Origin: Bacteroides xylanisolvens XB1A
GTDB taxonomy: Bacteria > Bacteroidota > Bacteroidia > Bacteroidales > Bacteroidaceae
NCBI RefSeq assembly: GCF_000210075.1
Contig: NC_021017.1
Span: 5,127,383 to 5,191,382 of the forward strand
Length of the DNA stretch: 64,000 nucleotides
Direction of reading: 5' to 3'
Below are positions 40,754 through 50,385 of the stretch, piece by piece; within the stretch, counting starts at the first letter, position 1, and every line of letters begins with the position of its first letter. The position numbers and the translations under genes were made by a program. Under the pieces are notes generated by a model. The model was not told the DNA's origin. It ran no database searches and worked only from the letters and a program-made list of their open reading frames with translations.

Positions 40754-43687
40754 ATGAGAAAATCAATTCTCTTGTTTGTACTCTTTACTCTGACAAGTAT
40801 CCCCCTGTTGCTTTTTGCACAGGGTGGATATCAGGTAACGGGACACATTATTTCGGCGGAAGACAATCAGCCGATGATTGGTGTGTCTGTTTTGGAGAAG
40901 GGTACGACGAACGGAGTAATTACCGATATGAATGGTAATTACAGTATCACAGTGACGAAATCCCCTGCTATTTTGCAGTTTTCTTACATTGGAATGAAAA
41001 CGATGGAAAAGCAGGTGTCTGCTGCCACTCGCATGAATCTGAAGATGGAGAGTGATGCACAAATGGTAGAAGAAGTAGTGGTTGTTGCCTACGGTGTACG
41101 TAAGAAAGGTACGATTGCAGGTTCTGTATCTACGGTAAAAGCTGAAAAGATGGAAGATGTTCCTGCTCCGAGTTTCGATCAGGCACTGCAAGGGCAGGCA
41201 CCGGGATTAATGGTGCTTTCTGAATCAGGTGAACCCAGTAAGGCAGCAACTTTTCGTATTCGCGGAACAAATTCAATTAATTCGGGGAAAGATCCTCTTT
41301 TTATATTGGATGGAGTGGCTATTTCAAGTTCAGATTTCAACACGATTAGTCCTAATGATATTGAGAGCATTTCAGTGTTGAAAGATGCTTCTTCTACTTC
41401 TATCTATGGCGCACGTGCTTCTAATGGCGTGGTAGTAATCACTTCCAAGCGTGGACGTATGGGGGAAGCTGCCAAGATTACTTTCCGTACACAACTAGGT
41501 TTTTCCCAATTAGCTTCAAAGGACTGGGATCAGATGGATACGAACGAACGTATTCAGTTTGAAAAAGAAGTGGGATTGGATAAAGGACAGGATTACGAGA
41601 AATTAAGTAAGATAAATATCAATTGGCTGGATAAGGTATACAATGACAAAGCACCCTTGCAGAATTACGAGTTGTCAGTAAATGGTGGTACGGAAAAGTT
41701 AAATTATTATGTTTCGGGAAGCTATTATGATCAGGATGGTATTGCAGTAGGTTCTACATTTGAGCGTGTTAACTTCCGTGCCAATGTGGAGGCGAAAGCT
41801 AATAAATGGTTGAAAATAGGAACGAATACAATGTTTACTTATCAGGAGGTAGAACAGAGTGATGATGGTGAATATGCATTGTGGGCTCCTATTTCCGCAT
41901 CTTTTTTCATGTTGCCTTACTGGAATCCTTATAAGGAGGATGGAAGTCTGGCTCTTCAGGATGACGGCAGTTGGAAAGGAACGACGGAGAATCCGTTAGC
42001 ATGGATGGAAAACAATCCGTTATCAAATAAGAAGTATAAACTTTTATCTACTTTCTATGCTGAAGCTACACCTATAAAGAATCTCACAATTCGTTCACAA
42101 CTAAGTGCAGATTATGGTCATACTACTTCTTTTTATCGAAGTTTTCCGAGTTATAAGCCAAATAATAATTATGGAGGTGCCCAGCGTAGTTCGTATGATA
42201 TGCTTAATTTGATGATTACAAATACGGCAAACTACCGTTTTATGTTGAATGATGTTCATTTATTCAACTTTATGGTTGGGCAGGAAGGAGTCGATTATCA
42301 TTATGAAGGTTTTCAGGTTACGACTCGTGGACAGACAAATGATATTTTGACAAACTTGTCTTCCGGTTCTACCGCTTCATCATGGGGAGATCCCGTTACG
42401 GAATATTCTTTTCTCTCTTTCTTTGGTCGTGGTGAATATAATTATGATGATCGTTACTATGCTGACTTTTCGGTTCGTGGGGATGGATCTTCCCGTTTCG
42501 GAACAGATAAACATTGGGGAGCTTTTTGGTCAGTCGGGTTTATGTGGAATCTCCGTAAGGAGAAGTTCATGCAAAAATATAAATGGCTTACTAATGCGCA
42601 AATAGCGATTAATACCGGTACATCGGGCAACTCTTCTATTAATAACTATGAACATCTGGCTTTAGTTTCCGGTGGATATAAGTATAACAATGAATCAGGT
42701 ATTGCTATTTCCCAGTTGGGAAATGAAGAATTAAGTTGGGAGTCTACATGGGCTACTAATGTGGCACTGCATTTAGGTTTTATTGATCGTATAAATTTGG
42801 ATGTGGAGTTTTATAATAAGAAAACTACTAATATGTTGATGGCAGTTCCCATTTCTTACACAACTAGCGGTTTTGGAACTCGTTGGGATAATGTGGGAGC
42901 TATGCGAAACCGTGGTGTAGAAATTAATGTCAGTGCAGACGTACTTCGCATCAAAGACTTTACATGGAATGTGAACGCCAATGTTTCATATAATAAAAAT
43001 GAGATAACCGAGCTTTATAATGGGATAACAGAATATGTAGCCTCTGATACTGGTAGAATGGTTGCGGTAGGTCATCCGTTAGGTGAATTTTATCTGAACC
43101 GTTATGCAGGAGTCAATCCTACTAATGGAGATGCTTTATGGTATACCAAAGACGGTGAAATTACTACAGAATATAATGAAAATGACAAAGTGATGCTGGG
43201 TAAGACACATGAAGCTCCTTGGCAAGGTGGTTTTGGTACTACACTTTCTTGGCAAGGATTTTCACTTTCCGCACAGTTCACGTGGGTGGCCGATCGCTGG
43301 ATGCTTAACAATGACAGAGTCTTTCAAGAGAGCAACGGACTGTTCAGTGCCTACAATCAGTCAAAACGTATGCTTTATGATCGATGGAAAAAGCCGGGAG
43401 ATGTGACTGATATCCCTCGTTATGGAGTTACTCCTCAACTAGATTCACGATTCCTGGAAGATGCTTCTTTCCTGCGTCTGAAAAATTTAATGCTTAGCTA
43501 TACATTCCCACAGAAATGGTTGCAGCGGACTAATTTTTTAAGTAGTGCCCGTATTTATGCGCAGGGACAGAATTTGTTGACATTTACAAGTTTTACAGGG
43601 ATGGATCCGGAGTCTACCTCCAATGTGTATAAGGCTCAATACCCTATGTCCCGTCAGTTTACATTCGGACTGGAAGTTTCATTCTAA
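40754..43687 (+). CDS. SusC/RagA-like TonB-dependent transporter (no STN domain)
   Basis: A 977-residue outer-membrane importer. Signal peptide (to about 22), carboxypeptidase-regulatory-like domain (about 27-105), TonB-box region VVVAYG, plug (about 120-235, with RIRGTNSINSGKDPLFILDG in part) and a beta-barrel ending in FTFGLEVSF. Unlike the SusC at 18111 it has no STN domain, so it is not tied to a FecR/sigma pair; regulation must come from the leader or a distant regulator. Pairs with the SusD 12 bp downstream. Confidence 0.95.
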   Translation: MRKSILLFVLFTLTSIPLLLFAQGGYQVTGHIISAEDNQPMIGVSVLEKGTTNGVITDMNGNYSITVTKSPAILQFSYIGMKTMEKQVSAATRMNLKMESDAQMVEEVVVVAYGVRKKGTIAGSVSTVKAEKMEDVPAPSFDQALQGQAPGLMVLSESGEPSKAATFRIRGTNSINSGKDPLFILDGVAISSSDFNTISPNDIESISVLKDASSTSIYGARASNGVVVITSKRGRMGEAAKITFRTQLGFSQLASKDWDQMDTNERIQFEKEVGLDKGQDYEKLSKININWLDKVYNDKAPLQNYELSVNGGTEKLNYYVSGSYYDQDGIAVGSTFERVNFRANVEAKANKWLKIGTNTMFTYQEVEQSDDGEYALWAPISASFFMLPYWNPYKEDGSLALQDDGSWKGTTENPLAWMENNPLSNKKYKLLSTFYAEATPIKNLTIRSQLSADYGHTTSFYRSFPSYKPNNNYGGAQRSSYDMLNLMITNTANYRFMLNDVHLFNFMVGQEGVDYHYEGFQVTTRGQTNDILTNLSSGSTASSWGDPVTEYSFLSFFGRGEYNYDDRYYADFSVRGDGSSRFGTDKHWGAFWSVGFMWNLRKEKFMQKYKWLTNAQIAINTGTSGNSSINNYEHLALVSGGYKYNNESGIAISQLGNEELSWESTWATNVALHLGFIDRINLDVEFYNKKTTNMLMAVPISYTTSGFGTRWDNVGAMRNRGVEINVSADVLRIKDFTWNVNANVSYNKNEITELYNGITEYVASDTGRMVAVGHPLGEFYLNRYAGVNPTNGDALWYTKDGEITTEYNENDKVMLGKTHEAPWQGGFGTTLSWQGFSLSAQFTWVADRWMLNNDRVFQESNGLFSAYNQSKRMLYDRWKKPGDVTDIPRYGVTPQLDSRFLEDASFLRLKNLMLSYTFPQKWLQRTNFLSSARIYAQGQNLLTFTSFTGMDPESTSNVYKAQYPMSRQFTFGLEVSF

Positions 43688-43699
43688 AATTAATCAGTG

Positions 43700-45217
43700 A
43701 TGATAAGAAAAATAAAATTATATATAGTTTTAGTTGCGGTATTGCTTTCGGCATCTTCCTGTCTTGATAAATATCCGCAAGATGCAATTCCGCAAGAAGA
43801 GGCTATTAAGACAGTGAGCGATGTACGCCAAGCTTTGGTCGGTATTTATGCACAGTTTAAAAATGCCAGCCTATATAGCGGATACTTGACTTTATTGCCT
43901 GATATTCAGACGGATCTGGTATACGCTGTTAAAGGATATACAAATATCTATGGTGATGTATGGCGTAATGAAATATTAGCTATCAATAAACAGGTGGAAT
44001 ATGTGTATGGTGGCTTGTATACTGTCATCGGACGTTGCAATTTTGTTCTTGATAACATTGCTGCTGTAGAGGCCAACACTTCAGATGATGAACAACTGGA
44101 CAAGTTGGATACCTATAAAGGTCATATCTATTTTGCCCGTGCGCTGGCTTATTCAGAACTGTTGAAGTGTTTCTGTAAAGCTTATGAAAGTGACGAAGAA
44201 GCTGCCAATGAACTGGGAGTTGTACTGCAGTCCAGCTACGTTAATCCGGGACCTGTAAAACGTGCTTCTTTAAAAGATTCGTATCAGTTTGTATTGGATG
44301 ATTTGGCTAGATCGGCCGAATATCTGGCTACGGATGATGACACTGAGGTTATTTATAATTCTGCATATTTCACGATTGGTACAGTCAATGCTTTATATGC
44401 TCGTATGTACCTGTATATGCGGAAGTGGGAGAAAGCTGTTGAATATGCTACTAAAGTAATAGATAGTAAGAAATATATATTAGCTGATGCAACCAAGCAT
44501 AGTTATTCGGTTACTTATAATGATTTTGCATACATGTGGCAGTATGATAATTCTACTGAAATCATTTGGAAAGTAATGTTTGAGGTAAATTCCTATGGAG
44601 GGGCATTAGGCACTGTATTCCTCAATTATGATTATACATCTTATAAACCGGATTATGTACCAGCTAAATGGGCATTGGATACCTATGCCAATGCTGATTT
44701 ACGCTATAATGCTTATTTCGCTACGGCAACGACCGGATTTTCTCATGGGTTGACTTGGCCTCTTTTGGTTAAATACATGGGAAATCAGGATTTTATAAGC
44801 CAAAGATTGCTGTGTGTATCCATGCCGAAACCGTTCCGGTTAGCGGAACAATATCTGATTCGTGCAGAGGCTTATTGCCGGATGGGAGCATCTTATTATG
44901 GAAAAGCAGGAATTGATATTTCTACTTTACGTATGGCTCGTTATTCTTCTTATGGTGGCTCTACTACGCTTACAGAAGAAAATTGGTTTAAAACTGTCAG
45001 TGAAGAACGTATGAAAGAACTCTTTATGGAAGGTTTCCGTCTTAACGACTTGAAACGTTGGCATGAGGGATTTGAACGTAAAGAACAAACTTCGACTATC
45101 TCTCCGGGTAATACGTTGAAGTTAGAGAAAGACGATCCTCGTTTTGTATGGCCTATTCCACAACATGAGTTGGATGCTCCTGGCGTGGATCTAGCACCTA
45201 ATGAAAGCAATAAATAA
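43700..45217 (+). CDS. SusD/RagB-family lipoprotein
   Basis: A 505-residue surface lipoprotein (SASSC, then LDKYPQDAIP), the lid of the SusC importer just upstream. Family segments are YKGHIYFARALAYSELLKCF, a helical repeat core, EQYLIRAEAYCRMGA and EGFRLNDLKRWHEGF. The start is the ATG at 43700; a GTG at 43697 is in frame. The locus content suggests it binds peptides rather than glycans (inference). Confidence 0.93.
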   Translation: MIRKIKLYIVLVAVLLSASSCLDKYPQDAIPQEEAIKTVSDVRQALVGIYAQFKNASLYSGYLTLLPDIQTDLVYAVKGYTNIYGDVWRNEILAINKQVEYVYGGLYTVIGRCNFVLDNIAAVEANTSDDEQLDKLDTYKGHIYFARALAYSELLKCFCKAYESDEEAANELGVVLQSSYVNPGPVKRASLKDSYQFVLDDLARSAEYLATDDDTEVIYNSAYFTIGTVNALYARMYLYMRKWEKAVEYATKVIDSKKYILADATKHSYSVTYNDFAYMWQYDNSTEIIWKVMFEVNSYGGALGTVFLNYDYTSYKPDYVPAKWALDTYANADLRYNAYFATATTGFSHGLTWPLLVKYMGNQDFISQRLLCVSMPKPFRLAEQYLIRAEAYCRMGASYYGKAGIDISTLRMARYSSYGGSTTLTEENWFKTVSEERMKELFMEGFRLNDLKRWHEGFERKEQTSTISPGNTLKLEKDDPRFVWPIPQHELDAPGVDLAPNESNK

Positions 45218-45242
45218 TGTATAAAGATAATATAGAGAAACA

Positions 45243-46133
45243 ATGAAACGATTAATAACAGGAATAGTAACACTTACGACGTTGGCTGTCGGATTCTGGG
45301 GATGTAATGATCTTTCCCGGACGACTTACAGCGGTTCCGACTACGTGATGTTCTCCGATACATTATCTATGTATCCGGTGCAGGACAGCGAGAAATGGTT
45401 TGAGATTCCGGTAGTAGCTACGAATATATGCGATTATGACCGTTCTTTTGGTGTGGAAGTAGACGATAAGGCTAGTAATGCAATTGAAAAAAAGCAATAT
45501 GTAGTTGAATCAAATACGGTAACCATTAAAGCAGGGGAGCGAGTTGCAAAGTTCCGGATGAAGGGTGTTTATGAAAATATAGGTAAAACTGACTCTTTGT
45601 CGGTTACATTCAATTTGCTTCCGAAAGATGAAAATATATGGGATTTGTACGGTACACGTACTCGTGTTCAAATGCAAAAAGCATGTCCTTTTGAACTAAG
45701 TACTTTTGAAGGCTATTGTCTATTGACTTCTTCTTTCTTTAATGCATATATGACGGATACGGAACATCGGTTATTGCAGGCAGAAAGAGACAAGACGGAA
45801 GATAATACTATCATATTACATGATTTTTTCTACAAGAATTATGATCTTAAAATTAAGTATGATCCTTCCGATCCGTTGAAACCATTTGTAGAGTTTGATG
45901 ATCAAATTATAGGTAGTACGGCAGAAGCCTTCGGAACCATTTACGGTAATGGAAAGCTGATGTGTACTCAGCCTGTTGCGTACGATTCTTATTATAATGT
46001 ATGCCAGAAATTCGTATTCTTATATAGCACTATTTATGTGGTGGGTAAAGGTACAGTAGGTACTTATGTGAATATCTTGGAGTGGATTAGTGATGAAGAA
46101 GCGGAACAGTATAAGAAAGAGGAAGGACTCTAA
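45243..46133 (+). CDS. DUF4843/DUF4984-type lipoprotein
   Basis: A 296-residue lipoprotein (FWGC lipobox). The N-terminal half (about 30-150) resembles DUF4843, a beta-sandwich with SDYVMFSDTLSMYPV and EIPVVATNICDYDRSFGV; the C-terminal half (about 155-290) resembles DUF4984. These domains are found almost only next to SusC/SusD pairs without polysaccharide-degrading enzymes. Probably an auxiliary surface binding protein; no enzyme motif is visible. Confidence 0.75.
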   Translation: MKRLITGIVTLTTLAVGFWGCNDLSRTTYSGSDYVMFSDTLSMYPVQDSEKWFEIPVVATNICDYDRSFGVEVDDKASNAIEKKQYVVESNTVTIKAGERVAKFRMKGVYENIGKTDSLSVTFNLLPKDENIWDLYGTRTRVQMQKACPFELSTFEGYCLLTSSFFNAYMTDTEHRLLQAERDKTEDNTIILHDFFYKNYDLKIKYDPSDPLKPFVEFDDQIIGSTAEAFGTIYGNGKLMCTQPVAYDSYYNVCQKFVFLYSTIYVVGKGTVGTYVNILEWISDEEAEQYKKEEGL

Positions 46134-46152
46134 ACTATAATCGGAAATAAAT

Positions 46153-47694
46153 ATGAAAGATATAATGAAATATTATTTGCAATTGATTACGTTAGTGTTT
46201 TGTCTCTTCGTATCTGCTTGCAGTGATGATGACGAGACTACAACGCCTGTATTCCCGGATTTGCAGAAAATAGAATGTGAAGTCGGAGATACCAAGACAC
46301 TGACTTTTGAGGCTGCCGATAACTGGATATTGACTTCCTCATCGTTATGGTGCTATTTTGAACAGGATGGTGAGAGGACGTTCGTTTGTTCAGGCAATGC
46401 CGGAAAGCAGACAGTCACTATCCATATTAGTGATGATGCTACCGAACTGTTAAAATCTTATAAGGCAGAGCTGACTATGAAGCTGGCAGGAAGCCAGCAG
46501 GTGATAGCGGAGGTGACGCGTCCGTCTACTGGTTATGAAGTTCGGGCTTTCAATGCGGACAAGTCTGTAATGTACACAGAAGAAAATCCTTTTGTCATCA
46601 ATTTTGATGGAACTGACATATTGGTGTTAGAAGCTAATGAGGATTGGGCTTTGAAAAGTAACCCCGAATGGATGGAATTCAATCGTAGAGCATCAGACAG
46701 CGAAGTTGTATCTGGCAATGCCGGAGATAATGTCAGCGTCATTCCACAGATGATAATGCAATATAAAAAGAATGAAATTACCGGCTTTCTGACAATTGAA
46801 AGTAGAAGCGGAGCTGTTGCAAAAGTTCCTGTGAAGTATGAAGGTATTCCTGCTGATAGAATTATTGGTACTCTGAAAGACAACATAGAAGTCTCGGTTG
46901 ATGGAGAAAGTTATACTGCAGGCGATAATAGTTATGATAGCGAGGGAGTTCCTGTAACGGTAATGGCTAAGAATGATGAATATACCTTGGTATGTGTGGA
47001 ATATGTGGCAGAACGGAATCAGATGACATGGGAGCTTGAATATTCTTATACAATAATGGATTCCTTTAATCGTTGGCTTTGGATAGATGATGATAAAGAA
47101 GGGAATATTAATATAGCAGCAAGCGCAAATAATTCGAAAGCAAGAACTGCGTATGTATTAGCATTTCCTAACGTTATATATGCTGAAATTAAGGATCATC
47201 TATCCGATCTTGTTTTACTTGAAAAGGGGATTCCAAAGGAATATGATGAAAATATAATTGCTGATATAAAACAGGAAGGAGTGGCAGGAGATCTGATATC
47301 TTTGGTTAAAGAAAGTGGTGAACCTATTTTGGATGGTACAGGCAATCCTGTGAAAGCTGTACCTTCGGATATGCCAGATGAACAATTAGAAAGTGAATAT
47401 GGTACTACAAATGTATTTTTGGTTTCATCGTTGACTTTAGGTGTTAATTATGATCCATTCCATATTATTGTAAATGGCTACTCCGGTTGGAATTTGCAAG
47501 CTGAAACTAAGCATAATGGTCAGGATACCGTATGGGAAGGAATTGAAGTTGAGGGAAGGTATATGACAAGTGCATTTGTCAATGTTTCAGGTATGGACGA
47601 AAGCAAGAATGGAACAAAGCCTATGGTTATTAAATTAATGGATAATGAAACTATTTTAGGAGTATTGCTGATTCAACCCCGATATGAGGATTGA
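46153..47694 (+). CDS. DUF5003-type BACON-like lipoprotein
   Basis: A 513-residue lipoprotein (VSAC, then SDDDET, typical of surface-exported lipoproteins). The N-terminal part has BACON-like beta-sandwich repeats (FEAADNWILTSSSLW and LEANEDWALKSNPEW each near the start of a repeat, about 35-120 and 125-235). The C-terminal part resembles DUF5003. Function unknown; surface binding is likely. It is 19 bp after the previous gene. An alternative start is the ATG at 46165. Confidence 0.72.
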   Translation: MKDIMKYYLQLITLVFCLFVSACSDDDETTTPVFPDLQKIECEVGDTKTLTFEAADNWILTSSSLWCYFEQDGERTFVCSGNAGKQTVTIHISDDATELLKSYKAELTMKLAGSQQVIAEVTRPSTGYEVRAFNADKSVMYTEENPFVINFDGTDILVLEANEDWALKSNPEWMEFNRRASDSEVVSGNAGDNVSVIPQMIMQYKKNEITGFLTIESRSGAVAKVPVKYEGIPADRIIGTLKDNIEVSVDGESYTAGDNSYDSEGVPVTVMAKNDEYTLVCVEYVAERNQMTWELEYSYTIMDSFNRWLWIDDDKEGNINIAASANNSKARTAYVLAFPNVIYAEIKDHLSDLVLLEKGIPKEYDENIIADIKQEGVAGDLISLVKESGEPILDGTGNPVKAVPSDMPDEQLESEYGTTNVFLVSSLTLGVNYDPFHIIVNGYSGWNLQAETKHNGQDTVWEGIEVEGRYMTSAFVNVSGMDESKNGTKPMVIKLMDNETILGVLLIQPRYED

Positions 47695-47716
47695 TAACAT
47701 GTAAAATTTAGCTTAT

Positions 47717-50362
47717 ATGAAAACTAAGATATTATTTATAAAAATGTTTGTCCTTTCTTGCATGTTGTTTACTTTAGGGTTTACAGCTGGAAGTTGCTCT
47801 GACGATGATGACGTACTTCAGGCAGGATATGGATATGCTCAGTTCAAACTTTATAAAGGTGTTTCGACAGGTACACGTGCCAGTACGAATGAGCTGGATT
47901 ATTTGCGTGATGCGCAAAAAATGAAAATCGTGCTTATCAATCAGGAAGACGGTACTGAAATTGTACAGACTGTCGGTCTGGAAGCGATGGGTGACGATAG
48001 TGAATTTGGCTTGAGAAGTGACAAACTTCAATTGATGGCCGGAACTTATCAGATTATCGGTTTCTATCTGTATAAAGCAGATGGAACTACGCAGGATTTG
48101 AAACAGATTCTTTCCGGCGAACCGGATAAAAAGACAATTTTGACTGTAGTAAATGGTGGGTTAGCTGTACAAGACATACAGGTGAAAGTAGTGAATCGAG
48201 GGATAGTGAAATTTACTATAACTAAAAAATTTCTACCATCCACTCGGGCAATAGGCGAAGATTATGTTTTCTCCGATATCAAATACATCAATGTAACGGT
48301 ACAGGAACAGTTTACGAAAAAAGAGACGACTCTTGAGAATATTGCCGTAAAGTATACAGAGAAGCTGGATGATAGTGGAAAGAAGATATCCGTGGCTGTC
48401 AGTGATTCATTATTCCGTCTTTCTGCCGGTAAATATAAGATTAAAAGTTATACGACTAAAAAGAAAAATAAGGGGTCTTTGGAATATGGAGAAGTAAACG
48501 GTGCTGACTTTGAAGTGCTGGATAATGTGACTACTGAAGTTAACGTTCCGATTAACTTCAGTAAAACTACCGGCAGTATTAAGGACTATCTTGTTCTGAA
48601 AGAAATGTGGGAAGCCTTGAAAGGCCCGTCTATTCCAGAAAAGAATCAGAAGGGATGGAGTTATTCGGGTACTACATATCCTTTAGGTACTAACTGGGAT
48701 TTCAATAAAGATATTGATTTGTGGGGAGATCAACCTGGTGTCGATTTGGATGCCAAAGGACGTGTCACAGGTCTTTCTATCGGTGCGTTCGGTCCTGAAG
48801 GTGATATTCCTGAATCTTTAGGAGACTTAACGGAGCTTAGAACTTTATCTTTAGGTAATCATTCCGACCAAGTAGGTGATAACATCATTGAGAAGACGAT
48901 GGGAACTGAATTGACTGAAGTACAGAAGAACTCTATAAGGAGTGATTATTATAATAAGTTTGTAAAGGTGGATATTGAATCGTATTTCTCCGAACCGATA
49001 CAAGCTGCTTTGAAGTGGCAGAAAGAGGGGATACCCAGTCGTTTTTCTCAGCCTACTGTAAATAGCAAAGCCAATCGTCCTTCTTTGAAAGATGTCCCGG
49101 TCAATCGGTTGACAAATGGAATTCATAGAATACCCGCTTCTATTGGAAACCTGAAGAAATTGCAATATTTGTATATTGCCAACGGTAAATTCGAAGGATT
49201 TGAACCGGGGACTGACCTAAGTGGGCTGGAGAATCTGACAGACCTTGAAATTTACAATTGTCCGTCTATGACAAAACTTCCGGAAGAACTGAATAAACTG
49301 CCGAACCTTCAATCATTCAACTTGGCGAGCAATCCGAGTTTGGGAGATTTTCATGAAGATTTAGGTAAGTTTGTGGCCAGCGAAAGTATAAGTAAAACAT
49401 TACAGATCTTTTATTTGACTTATAATAAACTGACTGTTTTGCCGGATATGTCAATGGTGAAAAAACTTGGTAAACTGGATTGTGCATACAATCAGATTAA
49501 AAAGATTGAGAAAGCATTCGGTAGTGATGTTATTTTGGTACAATTGTCAATGGATCACAATCAGATAGAGGAATTGCCACGTGATGAAAGTGGAAGTTTC
49601 TGCGGATATGCTGATGTGGAGTCTTTCTCTTTTGCTTATAATAAATTGAAGAAATTTCCAAATATATTCAGTTCGCAATCTGTATATGTAATGTCTTCTG
49701 TTAATTTTTCATTCAATGAAATTGATGGATTTGAGGGTGAAGAGGATGGAACTTTTAAGGGCGTAAATGCCAGTACGATTGCATTGGGGGGTAATAAACT
49801 GAAAAAATTCCCGAAGATACTGTTTGATACAAATTCTCAGGTATCAGCTTTAGGACTGAACGGTAATGGAATAGAAGAGATACCGAAAGGTACATTCAAT
49901 GCATCAAAATATTCGTATATGATGAAAACATTCGACTTGACTTATAATCACTTATCAAAGCTTCCGGATGATTTTAATGGGAAAAATATGCCTTTCCTTT
50001 ATGGTGTGGATCTAAGTAACAACCGCTTTACGGAAGTTCCTACCGGACCGATGGACGCTGCCACATTAACTGTTTATGCTGTACGTAACCAGCGCGATGA
50101 GAATGGTAACCGCTTGTTGAGAAAATGGCCGGGCAATTTAGGCTTATGTCCGAGTTTGAGACAGTTCTGTATTGGTGGAAATGATTTGCGAAAGATTTCT
50201 GATACGATATCACCATATATTGTCGTTTTTGAGATAAAGGATAATCCAAATATTTCTCTCAATCTTTCCAATGTCTGTAATATGATTAAGGCAGGAGCAT
50301 ATCTTCTTATCTACGATCCGGAACAGGATATTCGTGGATGCGATTATTTGAAAGATAAATAG
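47717..50362 (+). CDS. DUF4458 leucine-rich-repeat surface lipoprotein
   Basis: An 881-residue lipoprotein (AGSC27, then SDDDDV). An N-terminal DUF4458-like beta region, perhaps two copies (about 30-290), is followed by a linker and leucine-rich repeats from about 345 to 860 (LRTLSLGNHS, LQSFNLASNPSLGDF, LGKLDCAYNQIKKI, VQLSMDHNQIEELP, LYGVDLSNNRFTEVP). The repeats make a protein-binding solenoid. This suggests the locus recognises a protein, either a food or host protein or a neighbouring cell's protein. Its neighbour at 50386 also has such repeats. Confidence 0.85.
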   Translation: MKTKILFIKMFVLSCMLFTLGFTAGSCSDDDDVLQAGYGYAQFKLYKGVSTGTRASTNELDYLRDAQKMKIVLINQEDGTEIVQTVGLEAMGDDSEFGLRSDKLQLMAGTYQIIGFYLYKADGTTQDLKQILSGEPDKKTILTVVNGGLAVQDIQVKVVNRGIVKFTITKKFLPSTRAIGEDYVFSDIKYINVTVQEQFTKKETTLENIAVKYTEKLDDSGKKISVAVSDSLFRLSAGKYKIKSYTTKKKNKGSLEYGEVNGADFEVLDNVTTEVNVPINFSKTTGSIKDYLVLKEMWEALKGPSIPEKNQKGWSYSGTTYPLGTNWDFNKDIDLWGDQPGVDLDAKGRVTGLSIGAFGPEGDIPESLGDLTELRTLSLGNHSDQVGDNIIEKTMGTELTEVQKNSIRSDYYNKFVKVDIESYFSEPIQAALKWQKEGIPSRFSQPTVNSKANRPSLKDVPVNRLTNGIHRIPASIGNLKKLQYLYIANGKFEGFEPGTDLSGLENLTDLEIYNCPSMTKLPEELNKLPNLQSFNLASNPSLGDFHEDLGKFVASESISKTLQIFYLTYNKLTVLPDMSMVKKLGKLDCAYNQIKKIEKAFGSDVILVQLSMDHNQIEELPRDESGSFCGYADVESFSFAYNKLKKFPNIFSSQSVYVMSSVNFSFNEIDGFEGEEDGTFKGVNASTIALGGNKLKKFPKILFDTNSQVSALGLNGNGIEEIPKGTFNASKYSYMMKTFDLTYNHLSKLPDDFNGKNMPFLYGVDLSNNRFTEVPTGPMDAATLTVYAVRNQRDENGNRLLRKWPGNLGLCPSLRQFCIGGNDLRKISDTISPYIVVFEIKDNPNISLNLSNVCNMIKAGAYLLIYDPEQDIRGCDYLKDK

Positions 50363-50385
50363 ATAAATAACAAAAAAGAATCTAT